Source: Jeotgalibaca arthritidis | Lineage (GTDB): Bacteria; Bacillota; Bacilli; Lactobacillales; Aerococcaceae | Assembly (NCBI RefSeq): GCF_011100465.1 | Contig: NZ_CP049740.1 | Coordinates: 1,480,001-1,544,000 of the forward strand | Length of the DNA: 64,000 bases | Direction of reading: 5' to 3' | Shown: piece after piece, positions 1 through 8,409 of the stretch | Layout: every line of letters begins with the position of its first letter | Numbering within the stretch: position 1 is the stretch's first letter | Made by a program: the position numbers and the translations under genes | The notes under the pieces: model-generated | Database searches by the model: none | The model's input: the letters and a program-made list of their open reading frames with translations, nothing else | Told to the model about the DNA's origin: nothing

Positions 1-1
1 A

Positions 2-862
2 ACAGTTGACCCTATTGTAATAGTAGAACAGCGGCTCGACTTCTCAAGGTACGTCCCAGACGGCTTTGGGACCGGCGACTGTCTCGTCATTGCGGATGGA
101 ACGCTATCTGTTATTGACATGAAATACGGTCTAGGAATTTTGGTAGATGCGTATCAGAACCCACAGATGATGTGTTATGCCTTGGGAGCGTTGGAGCTTT
201 TCGATGGTATTTATGACATTCAAGAAGTCAAGATGACCATTTTCCAGCCAAGGCGTGAGAATGTGAGTACGTACACACTGCTGAAAGAAGAATTACTTCA
301 GTGGGCAAAAGATGTGTTGTCGCCTGCCGCAGATTTAGCTTTCAAAGGTGAGGGTGAGTACCAATGCGGGAAATGGTGTGGATTCTGTCCGGCGAAGAAT
401 AGCTGTCGTGCACGAGCAGACCATAACTTGAAACTGGCGCAATATGAGTTCAAACCACCAGAGCTTCTTAGTGATGATGAAATCGAAGAAATCATCGGTA
501 AAGTGGATGACCTGGTTTCTTGGAGTAACGATATCAAGGACTGTGCTTTGAAACTTGCACTCGGTGGCAAACAATGGACTCATCACAAATTAGTCGAGGG
601 TCGCTCTACTCGTAAGTACTCTAATGACAATGATGTCGCTGCGGCGGTCATCAAGGCTGGATACGACCCATATGATAAAAAGTTACTTGGTGTCACAGAA
701 ATGACGAAGGCACTCGGTAAAGAGAAATTCAATGAAATCTTGGGCGAATACATCATCAAACCAAAAGGCAAGCTGACGCTAGTCGATAGTTCAGATAAAC
801 GACAAGCGGTCACAGTAAACAACTTAAACGAAGAATTTAAACCATTAACGGAGGAACAATAA
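2..862 (+). CDS. DUF2800 phage protein, 5' end outside window
   Basis: The frame is open from base 2, so the gene is cut by the window edge and the ATG at 119 is internal. The upstream translated part (EQRLDFSRYVPDGFGTGD) is typical of DUF2800 proteins, which belong to the PD-(D/E)XK/Cas4-like nuclease superfamily. Visible family traits are the D-x-KYG strand (D at the codon before 119) and a cysteine cluster (C-GKWCGFC-x-C) near 365-410 that probably holds an Fe-S cluster. It is the first gene of a phage replication module and is followed after one base by the DUF2815 gene. The exact role in phage replication or recombination is not established; the assignment is by family resemblance. Confidence 0.85.
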   Translation, partial: TVDPIVIVEQRLDFSRYVPDGFGTGDCLVIADGTLSVIDMKYGLGILVDAYQNPQMMCYALGALELFDGIYDIQEVKMTIFQPRRENVSTYTLLKEELLQWAKDVLSPAADLAFKGEGEYQCGKWCGFCPAKNSCRARADHNLKLAQYEFKPPELLSDDEIEEIIGKVDDLVSWSNDIKDCALKLALGGKQWTHHKLVEGRSTRKYSNDNDVAAAVIKAGYDPYDKKLLGVTEMTKALGKEKFNEILGEYIIKPKGKLTLVDSSDKRQAVTVNNLNEEFKPLTEEQ

Positions 863-863
863 T

Positions 864-1406
864 ATGTCTAAAACAAGCAAAGTAATCACTGGTACAAACA
901 CACGTCTCTCATACTTCCACGGTTGGGAACGAGCATCCATCAACGGGGGCGCAGAGAAATATTCAACAGCAGTCTTGATTCCAAAATCAGATAAGAGAAC
1001 GATTGATACCATTGAAAAAGCAATCGATGCAGCAATCGAAGAGGGACTTGCGAAATTCGGTGGGAAGAAACCAAACAAAGCAGCAATCAAGCTGCCATTA
1101 CGTGATGGGGATATCGAACGCGACGATGAAGCATACCAAGGTCATTACTTCATTAATGCGAACTCAACCACTGCACCACAAATCGTGAATCAGCACGTTC
1201 AACCAATCTTGGATCGTTCACAAGTGTATAGTGGTTGCTACGCTCGTGTGTCGATTAATTTCTATGCCTTTAACGCAAATGGAAATCGCGGGGTAGCGGC
1301 AGGGCTTGGGAATATCCAGTTTGTACGTGACGGCGAACCACTCGGCTCACAAGTATCTGCAAGCGATGAGTTTGAAACCTTGGCGGATGATGATTTCTTG
1401 GCTTAA
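864..1406 (+). CDS. DUF2815 phage protein, likely ssDNA-binding
   Basis: This 180-residue protein resembles DUF2815, a family found beside DUF2800 and a family A DNA polymerase in Firmicutes phages and thought to bind single-stranded DNA. The N-terminus (TGTNTRLSYFHGWER) and the acidic C-terminal tail (DEFETLADDDFLA) fit an SSB-like layout in which an acidic tip recruits partners. The start ATG at 864 lies just after the DUF2800 stop, with a GGAGG site at about 850. It is translated as part of the same operon. Single-strand binding is inferred from the family and the tail, not shown. Confidence 0.8.
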   Translation: MSKTSKVITGTNTRLSYFHGWERASINGGAEKYSTAVLIPKSDKRTIDTIEKAIDAAIEEGLAKFGGKKPNKAAIKLPLRDGDIERDDEAYQGHYFINANSTTAPQIVNQHVQPILDRSQVYSGCYARVSINFYAFNANGNRGVAAGLGNIQFVRDGEPLGSQVSASDEFETLADDDFLA

Positions 1407-1466
1407 TCATTAAAACAAAAACGGCGATGGCAGAAGTGCTGTCGCCTGTTTGATTGGAGGAAGAAA

Positions 1467-3404
1467 ATGAAACATTTGTCATTGGATTTGGAAACGTATA
1501 GTAGTGTCGATTTATCGAAATGTGGTGTCTACAAATATTCAGAGTCCCCCGATTTTGAAATACTGCTATTTGCATACAGTGTAGATAGTGGTCCCGTCGA
1601 AGTGGTTGATCTGAAGATGGACGAAACTATCCCGGCTGAAATATTAACTTCGCTATCAGATGAAACAGTGATTAAACACGCCTTCAATGCGAGTTTTGAA
1701 CGTGTGTGTTTGTCACGCTTTCTGGGGTTGGATGGCTTTTTGAATCCACGAGGGTGGCAATGCACAATGGTGTGGGGTGCGACATTAGGTTTGCCGTTGT
1801 CACTTGTAGGAGTTGGTGCTGTTCTTGGTTTGGATAAACAAAAGCTCACAGAAGGAAAAGACCTCATCCGATACTTTTGCGTGCCATGCAATCCGACCAA
1901 AGTTAATGGTGGACGCACGAGGAACTTACCACACCATGCGCCAACTAAATGGTCAGCATTTAAGACATACAATGGTCGTGATGTGGAAGTTGAAATAGCT
2001 ATCCAAGGAAAACTTTCCAATTTTCCAGTGCTTGATTCTGTTTGGAAAGAATACTGGCTGGATCAGGAAATCAACGACCGAGGAATTGAGATTGATAAGG
2101 ACTTTGTGGAAGCTGCCGTTCAGTTGGATGAATTATCAAAAGCTGGCTTGAATCAACAATTGCAAGAATTAACTGGACTAGAAAATCCAAACAGCGTGCT
2201 TCAAATGCGGGGATGGTTACTAGACCACGGACTTGAAACCGAGTCACTCGGTAAAAAGGCAGTGGCCGAACTACTCGAACAACCTATTGATGAAAATTTA
2301 AAGCAAGTCCTGGTCTTACGTCAGCAACTCGCCAAGTCATCCGTGAAAAAGTATCAAGCCATGCAAAACTTTGCGTGTTATGATAATCGTTCTCGTGGCT
2401 TATTCCAATTCTATGGAGCCAACCGTACCGGACGCTTTGCAGGACGTGGCATCCAGCTTCAAAACTTGCCTCAGAACCATATGTCAGATTTATCTGAAGC
2501 GCGTAGTTTAGTAAAACAAAGCAATTTTGAAATGCTTAACATTCTCTACGGCAATGTCCCGAACGTACTCTCAGAACTCATCCGGACAGCGTTTGTACCA
2601 CGTGAAGGGATGAAATTTATCGTATCTGACTTCTCAGCGATTGAAGCACGTGTGATTGCTTGGCTGTCGGGTGAGAAGTGGCGTCAAGAAGTATTCAAAA
2701 ATGGTGGCGATATTTACTGTGCGTCTGCCAGTCAGATGTTCGGTGTGCCAGTTGAAAAGCATGGCGTGAATGGGCACCTACGTCAAAAAGGGAAAATTGC
2801 TGAGCTTGCTCTAGGGTACGGAGGATCGGTGGGTGCATTGAAAGCAATGGATGCTCTTGAAATGGGACTAACTGAGGATGAATTACAGCCGCTTGTTAAT
2901 TCTTGGCGAGACTCAAACATTAACATAACGGAGCTTTGGTGGGCTGTTGATAAGGCAGTAAAGACTTGTGTGAAAGAACGACGGAGCACATCGACGCATG
3001 GCATCAAGTTTGAATACAAGTCGGGTTTTCTGTTCATCCAACTCTTGTCAGGACGTAAATTAGTTTATGTAAAACCAAAGATTGGTGAGAACAAATTCGG
3101 CGGTGAAGCTGTTACCTATGAAGGTGTCGGTGCTACCAAGAAATGGGAACGTCTTGAAAGCTATGGTCCCAAGTTTGTCGAAAACATCGTGCAGGCAATA
3201 GCTAGAGACATTCTCTGTTTCGCAATGGAGAATCTTCGTAAGTATCGCATTGTCGGGCACGTCCACGACGAAGTGATTATCGAAGTGCCAACGGAATCGA
3301 AGGTTGAAGACATCTGTCAGTTGATGAGTCAAACGCCTAAGTGGGCTGAAGGCTTGCTACTGAACGCTGATGGATACGAGTGTGAATTCTATCAAAAGGA
3401 TTAG
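1467..3404 (+). CDS. phage family A DNA polymerase
   Basis: This 645-residue protein has a DnaQ-like 3'-5' exonuclease start (LSLDLETYSSVDL) and a polymerase A domain in the C-terminal half. Motif A is visible as SDFSAIEARVIAW, the O-helix region as RQKGKIAELALGYGG and motif C as HVHDEVIIEVP. The size and lack of a 5' nuclease domain match phage polymerases of this operon type. It should copy the phage genome, working with the DUF2815 protein and the primase-helicase downstream. A GGAGG site lies ahead of the ATG. The gene is intact, although the phage around it is decayed. Confidence 0.93.
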   Translation: MKHLSLDLETYSSVDLSKCGVYKYSESPDFEILLFAYSVDSGPVEVVDLKMDETIPAEILTSLSDETVIKHAFNASFERVCLSRFLGLDGFLNPRGWQCTMVWGATLGLPLSLVGVGAVLGLDKQKLTEGKDLIRYFCVPCNPTKVNGGRTRNLPHHAPTKWSAFKTYNGRDVEVEIAIQGKLSNFPVLDSVWKEYWLDQEINDRGIEIDKDFVEAAVQLDELSKAGLNQQLQELTGLENPNSVLQMRGWLLDHGLETESLGKKAVAELLEQPIDENLKQVLVLRQQLAKSSVKKYQAMQNFACYDNRSRGLFQFYGANRTGRFAGRGIQLQNLPQNHMSDLSEARSLVKQSNFEMLNILYGNVPNVLSELIRTAFVPREGMKFIVSDFSAIEARVIAWLSGEKWRQEVFKNGGDIYCASASQMFGVPVEKHGVNGHLRQKGKIAELALGYGGSVGALKAMDALEMGLTEDELQPLVNSWRDSNINITELWWAVDKAVKTCVKERRSTSTHGIKFEYKSGFLFIQLLSGRKLVYVKPKIGENKFGGEAVTYEGVGATKKWERLESYGPKFVENIVQAIARDILCFAMENLRKYRIVGHVHDEVIIEVPTESKVEDICQLMSQTPKWAEGLLLNADGYECEFYQKD

Positions 3405-3407
3405 TCA

Positions 3408-3438
3408 ATGTGGAGTCAGAAATGGCTCCATATTTTTT
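3408..3438 (+). terminator. hairpin with T-run after phage polymerase
   Basis: A short stem TGGAG/CTCCA is followed by seven T. It lies directly after the polymerase stop and could end or attenuate that transcript. Confidence 0.5.
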
Positions 3439-3463
3439 TCAAATTTTTTTATCAAAAATAAGG

Positions 3464-3578
3464 TTCGAATTGGGTTCTTTCTTCGCTTATAGACGAAGGC
3501 AAAAAAATCAAAAATAAATTCGAGCCAGAGTTTACTTTCGACCATTTTCTTCGCCTGTAAGTTAGAAGGGGCAAAATG
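3464..3578 (+). repeat. two diverged direct repeats with small hairpins
   Basis: Two related units (3464-3507 and 3519-3578) each start with TTCGA and carry TTTCTTCGC followed by a short loop and GAAGG-GGC then AAAA. Each unit can fold as a small hairpin. They fill the gap between the polymerase and the antirepressor and may be a regulatory or replication-related phage site; the function is unknown. Confidence 0.4.
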
Positions 3579-3614
3579 CCTCTCCTGAAAATTCTATTAC
3601 AGGAGGTTCACAAG

Positions 3615-4385
3615 ATGAACGAATTGAAAGTTTTTGAAAATGCGGAGTTTGGCTCTGTACGCACGGTGATGATTGGCGATGTCCCTCACTTTGTTGGTAA
3701 AGATGTAGCATCAATTCTTGGCTACACAAATCCACAAAAAGCATTACGAGATCATGTTGATGAGGAAGATAAGACGGTGAACGAATCGTTCAGCGTTAAT
3801 GGGACAATGGCTATCCTTATCAACGAAAGTGGATTGTACTCACTCATCATTTCTAGAAAGATGCCGAACGCGAAGAAATTCAAGCGTTGGGTGACAAATG
3901 AGGTCTTGCCGTCTATCCGCCAACACGGTGTGTACGCGACAGAAGATTTCATCACAAAGTCAATCGAAGATCCAGCATGGGCCATTTCAGTGTTGCAGCG
4001 GCTACAAGAGAAAAAAGAAATGGTGGCGATGCAACAACAAATGATTTTGGAGATGAAACCAAAAGTTAGCTACTACGATTTGATTCTTCAAAACAATTCT
4101 GTGATGTCGATTTCTAAAATCTCGAAGGACTACGGTATGTCACCACAGGCAATGAACAAGTTGCTTCATGAACTGGGAATTCAGTACAAGCAAGGCAAGA
4201 TGTGGTTGCTTTATCAGAAGTATGCCAATCAAGGCTACACACAATCAAAAACTCATGCGATAGATGCAGAGCGCAGCGTGATGCATACCTACTGGACGCA
4301 GAAAGGTCGTTTGTTCTTGTACGACTTGCTGAAATCTAAGAAGAATATCTTACCAGTGATTGAGCGAGGTGATGGCAATGCCTAG
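3615..4385 (+). CDS. phage antirepressor (Bro-N + KilAC)
   Basis: This 256-residue protein has an N-terminal Bro domain (FGSVRTVMIGDVPHFVGKDV, then ILGYTNPQKALRDHV) and a C-terminal KilAC domain (MSISKISKDYGMSPQAMNKL to RLFLYDLL), the standard architecture of phage antirepressors that control the lysis-lysogeny choice. The frame is open further upstream, but the ATG at 3615 is chosen because a perfect AGGAGG sits at 3601-3606 and Bro-N proteins begin here. Its 3' end overlaps the next start. Its repressor partner is not in the window. Confidence 0.9.
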   Translation: MNELKVFENAEFGSVRTVMIGDVPHFVGKDVASILGYTNPQKALRDHVDEEDKTVNESFSVNGTMAILINESGLYSLIISRKMPNAKKFKRWVTNEVLPSIRQHGVYATEDFITKSIEDPAWAISVLQRLQEKKEMVAMQQQMILEMKPKVSYYDLILQNNSVMSISKISKDYGMSPQAMNKLLHELGIQYKQGKMWLLYQKYANQGYTQSKTHAIDAERSVMHTYWTQKGRLFLYDLLKSKKNILPVIERGDGNA

Positions 4386-4722
4386 ACGTAAAGATTATCG
4401 CAAGACTGTATATGTCTGCTCGCCGTTTTCAGGGAATGTAGCAGTCAACGTTGCAAACACAAAGCGTTACTGCCGGTTTGCTCTTGACCATGGCTACATG
4501 CCAGTCGCATCGCATTTGCTCTATCCCCAATTCATGGATGATAAGACGGAGCGTGATGTGGCGATGCATATGTCTCTTGTCTTAATGGGAAAATGTGAAG
4601 AAGTCTGGGTGGTGGGTAACACCATCACTCAGGGCATGGCTGTTGAAATTGAACAAGCAGAGTATTGGAAGAAGCATATCCGGTACTTTGATGAGGAGAT
4701 GAAGGAGGTCTCAAATGCTTAA
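4378..4722 (+). CDS. DUF7768/DUF4406-like phage protein
   Basis: This is a small protein of about 114 residues with VYVCSPFSG at the N-terminus and a C-terminal VWVVGNTITQGM-x-EIEQA segment. That arrangement resembles nucleoside 2-deoxyribosyltransferase-like folds found in phage replication modules. The ATG at 4378 is preferred (GAGGTG site about 7 bases upstream); ATGs at 4360 and 4372 are alternatives. It overlaps the antirepressor end by a few bases, so translation is coupled. The enzymatic role is unproven; the fold call is from motif similarity only. Confidence 0.65.
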   Translation: MPRRKDYRKTVYVCSPFSGNVAVNVANTKRYCRFALDHGYMPVASHLLYPQFMDDKTERDVAMHMSLVLMGKCEEVWVVGNTITQGMAVEIEQAEYWKKHIRYFDEEMKEVSNA

Positions 4723-5464
4723 GATGACGTTATTTACATCCAACCAGGTGGGAAATTCCAAGAATGGGTTGTTCCCAACGAAGCATGTGGTGACGAATAA
4801 AGAATCACTTGCAGCAGCAGTGAGCATTGATCATGTGATGGCTGAGTACAAAGGAAACTATCGCAAAGGTGACAATTTCATCCAGTCTGATGTGATCCCG
4901 CTTGATTGCGACAATGACCACTCAGACAATCCTGATGAATGGGTGACACCGTTTGACGTGGCGATGCAATTTCCCGACGTAATGTTTGAGGTCAGCTACT
5001 CTCGCAACCACATGAAAGAAAAGGGCGGAAAGTCTGCTCGTCCACGCTTTCACGTTTATTTCCCAATTCCTCTCACAACCGATAAGGTTGAATACGTGGA
5101 ACTCAAGAAAGAAATTCAATCTAAGTTCCCATATTTTGATAACAATGCGATGGATGCAGCACGGTTGCTTTTTGGGACACCAAATGCTGAAGTTGAAATC
5201 TATGAAGGTACTAAGCTAATCACCGATTTTATCGAAGATGATGCTTTCGCTGATTGGGATAATACGCAGTCTGAGATTGGTGAAGGCAGCCGTAACTCGA
5301 CCATGAGCCACATCGCTGGAAAGCTCATCAAACGCTACGGCGCAACGGAAGATACCTATCACAAGTATCTCGAACAAGCTGAAAAGTGTAACCCACCATT
5401 GCCCGATGAGGAACTCAAGACGATCTGGAATAGTGCGGTCAACTTCGGGAAAAAAGTGAAGTAG
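4715..5464 (+). pseudogene. phage primase, N-terminal part, ended by in-frame amber
   Basis: These 249 residues are the primase part of a phage/plasmid primase-helicase. The aspartates of the catalytic strand are visible (VIPLDCDNDHSDN), followed by RPRFHVYFPI and DAARLLFGTP, and a primase C-terminal helical domain (GSRNSTMSHIAGKLIKRYG). The reading frame meets TAG at 5462-5464, but the same frame stays coding-like straight after it and runs into the helicase part. In intact homologues the two parts are one protein. I therefore read this as a nonsense-split gene; readthrough is a less likely alternative. Confidence 0.8.
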
Positions 5465-6958
5465 CAAGATGGATATATCCCACCGGAGCAGTACAACGCT
5501 GACCTATCGCTTGAGCCAACCGACTACTCGGATTTAGGACAAGCTACTGTCTTGGCGCGTGAGTATGAGTGCAAACTTCGTTACTCACCATCTACAGACT
5601 ACCTTGTCTACAACGGTAGCTACTGGGAAGAATCGAAACCAAAAGCTCAAGGTGTAATTCATGCTTTGACAGAACGCCAACTGGAAGAATCAGAAATCGA
5701 GATTGAGAAACGCACCAAGGAAATGGTGAGTAACGGTGCGTTTGGTGTACTTGCCAGTGTTGGCCCGAAAAAAGCAGTCACCATGTTTAACTCAGTGCAG
5801 CGTCACAGTTTTGATTTGTACCAGCACGCGCAAGAGTATAAGAAGTTTGCGGTAAAACGTCGTGACAGCAAGTATCTCTCGTCTGCACTTACTGAAGCGA
5901 AGCCAATGCTTGAAATCGAACAACGATTGCTGGATGTGAACGAATTCTTGCTGAATACACCGACCACCACTTTTGATTTACGAACAGGAGAATCGCAAGA
6001 ACACAACTCAGAAGATTACATCACGAAGCAAACCGAGTGTGCCCCAAGTGATGCCAATCAACAGATTTGGTTGGATGCACTGAACACCATTTTCGTTGGT
6101 GACCAAGAACTGATTGATTACGTCCAGATGATTGTTGGTCTAGCAGCGGTCGGGAAAGTTTACGTCGAAGCTCTTATTATCTCGTATGGTGAAGGGCGTA
6201 ACGGGAAGTCCACGTTCTGGAATGTCATCAGCCGTGTGCTCGGTAATTACTCTGGCAGCATCTCAGCTGATATTCTTACAAGTCAAATCCGACGCAATGT
6301 GAAACCTGAACTTGCGGAAGCGAAGGGGAAACGCCTACTCATCGCAGCCGAGCTTGAAGAGGGGATGCGACTCAACACATCTAACATTAAGCAGCTCTGC
6401 TCGACGGATGAAATTGCGGCTGAGAAGAAATACAAAGACCCATTCAAGTATGTCCCAACGCATACTTTGGTGCTCTATACCAACCACCTCCCAAAAGTTG
6501 GAGCGATTGATAAAGGAACCTGGCGTCGTTTAATTGTGATTCCATTCCTTACTACGATTGACGGCAATAAGGACATCAAGAATTATGCGGACTATCTTTT
6601 TGAAAATGCCGGCGGAGCCATTTTGCAATGGATCCTTGACGGTGCGAAAAAAGTCATCGCCGCAGACTTTCATTTAACGGTTCCACAAGTTGTCGCTAAT
6701 GCAATTTCTGAATATAAGACGGCGAATGATTGGCTTGGCCATTTCTTAGACGAGTGCTGCGAGACTGCTGTTGATTTTGAAGAAAAATCTGGTGAGTTGT
6801 ATGCAGAGTATCGTGCGTTTTGTACGCGAACTGGTGAGTACATTCGTAGTTCAGCCGATTTTTACACGGCTCTGGAGGCGGGCGGATTTAAGCGCCGGCG
6901 AACTAATAAAGGAAACAAGATTGTTGGTTTGCAACTCAAATCCGAGTTCTTGGAATAG
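5465..6958 (+). pseudogene. phage D5/SF3 helicase part of split primase-helicase
   Basis: This is the continuation of the primase frame after the TAG at 5462. The residues just after the stop (QDGYIPPEQYNADLSLEP) still look like the family linker, so the break is recent. A D5-N region is followed by an SF3/P4-type ATPase with Walker A GEGRNGKST (about 6190-6216), Walker B region LLIAAELEEG, and sensor YTNHLPKVG. A TTG at 5552 could start a separate helicase polypeptide of 468 residues, but no good ribosome site is seen there. It would unwind the phage origin if made. Confidence 0.8.
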
Positions 6959-7095
6959 TTGATTTTAAAGGAAAGTGTAACCTGTGTAGGTCTTATATAG
7001 AACTTTTCTTAAGGGATAAAAAATTACCACCTATATAAAGTTATGTATTGGGTATTCACGGGTTACACCATACTTGCAGATTGGAGAATATCTAA

Positions 7096-7305
7096 ATGAA
7101 ATTTAAACAGCGGTTACAAATTGGAATCGGTAAACGTGATTTACGATTTGATGAGTTTTACGAGTTTGCCATGTCGGATGTCACGTATCCTTGGAAGAAA
7201 TCATTCGATAAGCAAGTCGCACATCTGATGATTCACTGCGCAGAAAAGGAATACTTGGAAATCTTGCGTGATGCGTATTTCGAGTATTTGACGGTGTGGC
7301 TATGA
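7096..7305 (+). CDS. small phage protein of unknown function
   Basis: This 69-residue protein has mixed charge and many aromatic residues and no motif I recognise. A GGAG site is visible at about 7082-7085, ahead of the ATG. The upstream gap contains a spaced inverted pair (GTGTAACC near 6975 and GGTTACAC near 7062), possibly an operator or RNA fold. Its stop overlaps the ATG of the VRR-NUC gene (ATGA), so the two are translationally coupled. Small genes in this spot are common in related phages. Confidence 0.6.
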   Translation: MKFKQRLQIGIGKRDLRFDEFYEFAMSDVTYPWKKSFDKQVAHLMIHCAEKEYLEILRDAYFEYLTVWL

Positions 7306-7586
7306 GAGAAAAGCAGGTTGAGCAAGCACTAGTGAAAGCCGTCAAAAGGGTAGGTGGTATTTGCCCGAAGTTTACATCACCGGGGCTTGCTGGTGTGCCT
7401 GACCGATTGGTACTTATGCCAAATGGGAAACTTGGATTTGTCGAAGTGAAGGCGCCAGGGAAGAAGCCACGGTCTTTACAGCTTTTTCGTATGAAACAAC
7501 TGACAGATTTAGGGTTTCAGTGTTTCGTGCTTGATGAGATTGAACAGATACCAAAGTTACTTGAAAGAATAGGAGGTGATGCCTAA
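7302..7586 (+). CDS. VRR-NUC domain nuclease
   Basis: This 94-residue protein is a stand-alone VRR-NUC nuclease. It shows the PD-(D/E)XK core: G-V-P-D-R, then LGFVEVKAPGKKPR with catalytic E and K, then a Q-x6-Q helix region. Phage VRR-NUC proteins sit next to the SNF2 helicase and probably resolve or nick structured DNA. The ATG at 7302 is chosen because it forms an ATGA overlap with the previous stop; a GTG at 7296 is possible. The gene is intact, and its stop region overlaps the start of the helicase fragment. Confidence 0.88.
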   Translation: MREKQVEQALVKAVKRVGGICPKFTSPGLAGVPDRLVLMPNGKLGFVEVKAPGKKPRSLQLFRMKQLTDLGFQCFVLDEIEQIPKLLERIGGDA

Positions 7587-8287
7587 TGAAGTTCATACCA
7601 CATGACTACCAGAAATATGCGATTGATTTTATCAAGAACAACAAGACAGCAGCACTTCTGTTGGATATGGGTTTAGGTAAGACAGTCACAACACTGACGG
7701 CTATCAAAGATTTGATGCACGATGACTTCACAATCCGACGTGTGTTAATTATTGCACCGTTGCGCGTGACGCAATCAACATGGCCAACTGAAATTGAAAA
7801 ATGGGATCACTTGAAAGGATTAACATATTCGGTCGTTTTAGGAACGCCAAGCCAACGAATAGCAGCTCTACAAAAGAACGCCAATATCTATCTGATTAAT
7901 CGTGAGAACCTAGACTGGCTGATTAACAAATCTGGATTTGCTTTTGATTTTGACATGGTGGTAATTGATGAATTGTCATCATTCAAAAATTTCAAAGCTA
8001 AACGGTTTACGAGTTTCATGAAGGTACGTCATAAAGTTGACCGAGATGAACTTGCAAGCCAAATATTTTCACTAAGAGATGAACGAGATGCGGTTGCAAA
8101 ACAAATAGCAGCGAATACTAATTTGCAACAACGGGTTGATGAGATGGTAGTCTTTGTAAAAGAACACGATGTCATCAATGAGTATAGTGAAGTGCTTGTT
8201 AGAAGGTTGATTGAGAAGGTCACCATTTTTGAAAAGAACATTGTTGTTGATTTCAAAAGTGGGGTGAGAGTGACTGTAGAAATTTAA
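7586..8287 (+). pseudogene. chimera: SNF2 helicase N-terminus joined to serine recombinase C-terminus
   Basis: Residues 1 to about 149 are the first RecA lobe of a phage SNF2/DEAD-like helicase: Walker A LDMGLGKT (26-33), LIIAPLRV, and motif II VIDELSSFKN (126-135). From about residue 150 (near base 8030) the sequence changes to the extreme C-terminus of a large serine site-specific recombinase: a coiled-coil with LRDERDAV, then VRRLIEKVTIF and FKSGVRVTVEI at the end. A precise in-frame deletion between the two genes explains this. Neither part can be active as a helicase or a recombinase. The missing DNA would have held the helicase C-terminus, packaging, structural and lysis genes and most of the integrase. 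Confidence 0.85.
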
Positions 8288-8305
8288 TTTGAATAGATAG
8301 GACTA

Positions 8306-8342
8306 GACGTTAATGTGGGTAGCCATATTAACGTCTTTATTG
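8306..8342 (+). terminator. terminator hairpin at prophage end
   Basis: GACGTTAAT and ATTAACGTC pair with extended G-U pairing across a short loop and are followed by TTTATT. It lies just after the recombinase tail, where a serine-integrase attachment site would also be expected, so it may mark the right prophage edge. Confidence 0.55.
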
Positions 8343-8409
8343 ATTGGATTTCATAAAATGATTGATGATATAATATATTATGTAAAAAATATGCTGGGGG
8401 CGAAGTTCT

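Noticed and set aside
119-862. DUF2800 gene starting at the ATG at 119
   Set aside because: The frame is open to base 2 and the upstream residues match the family, so the true start lies outside the window.
3576-3614. Upstream start for the antirepressor
   Set aside because: The AGGAGG at 3601 and family alignment point to the ATG at 3615.
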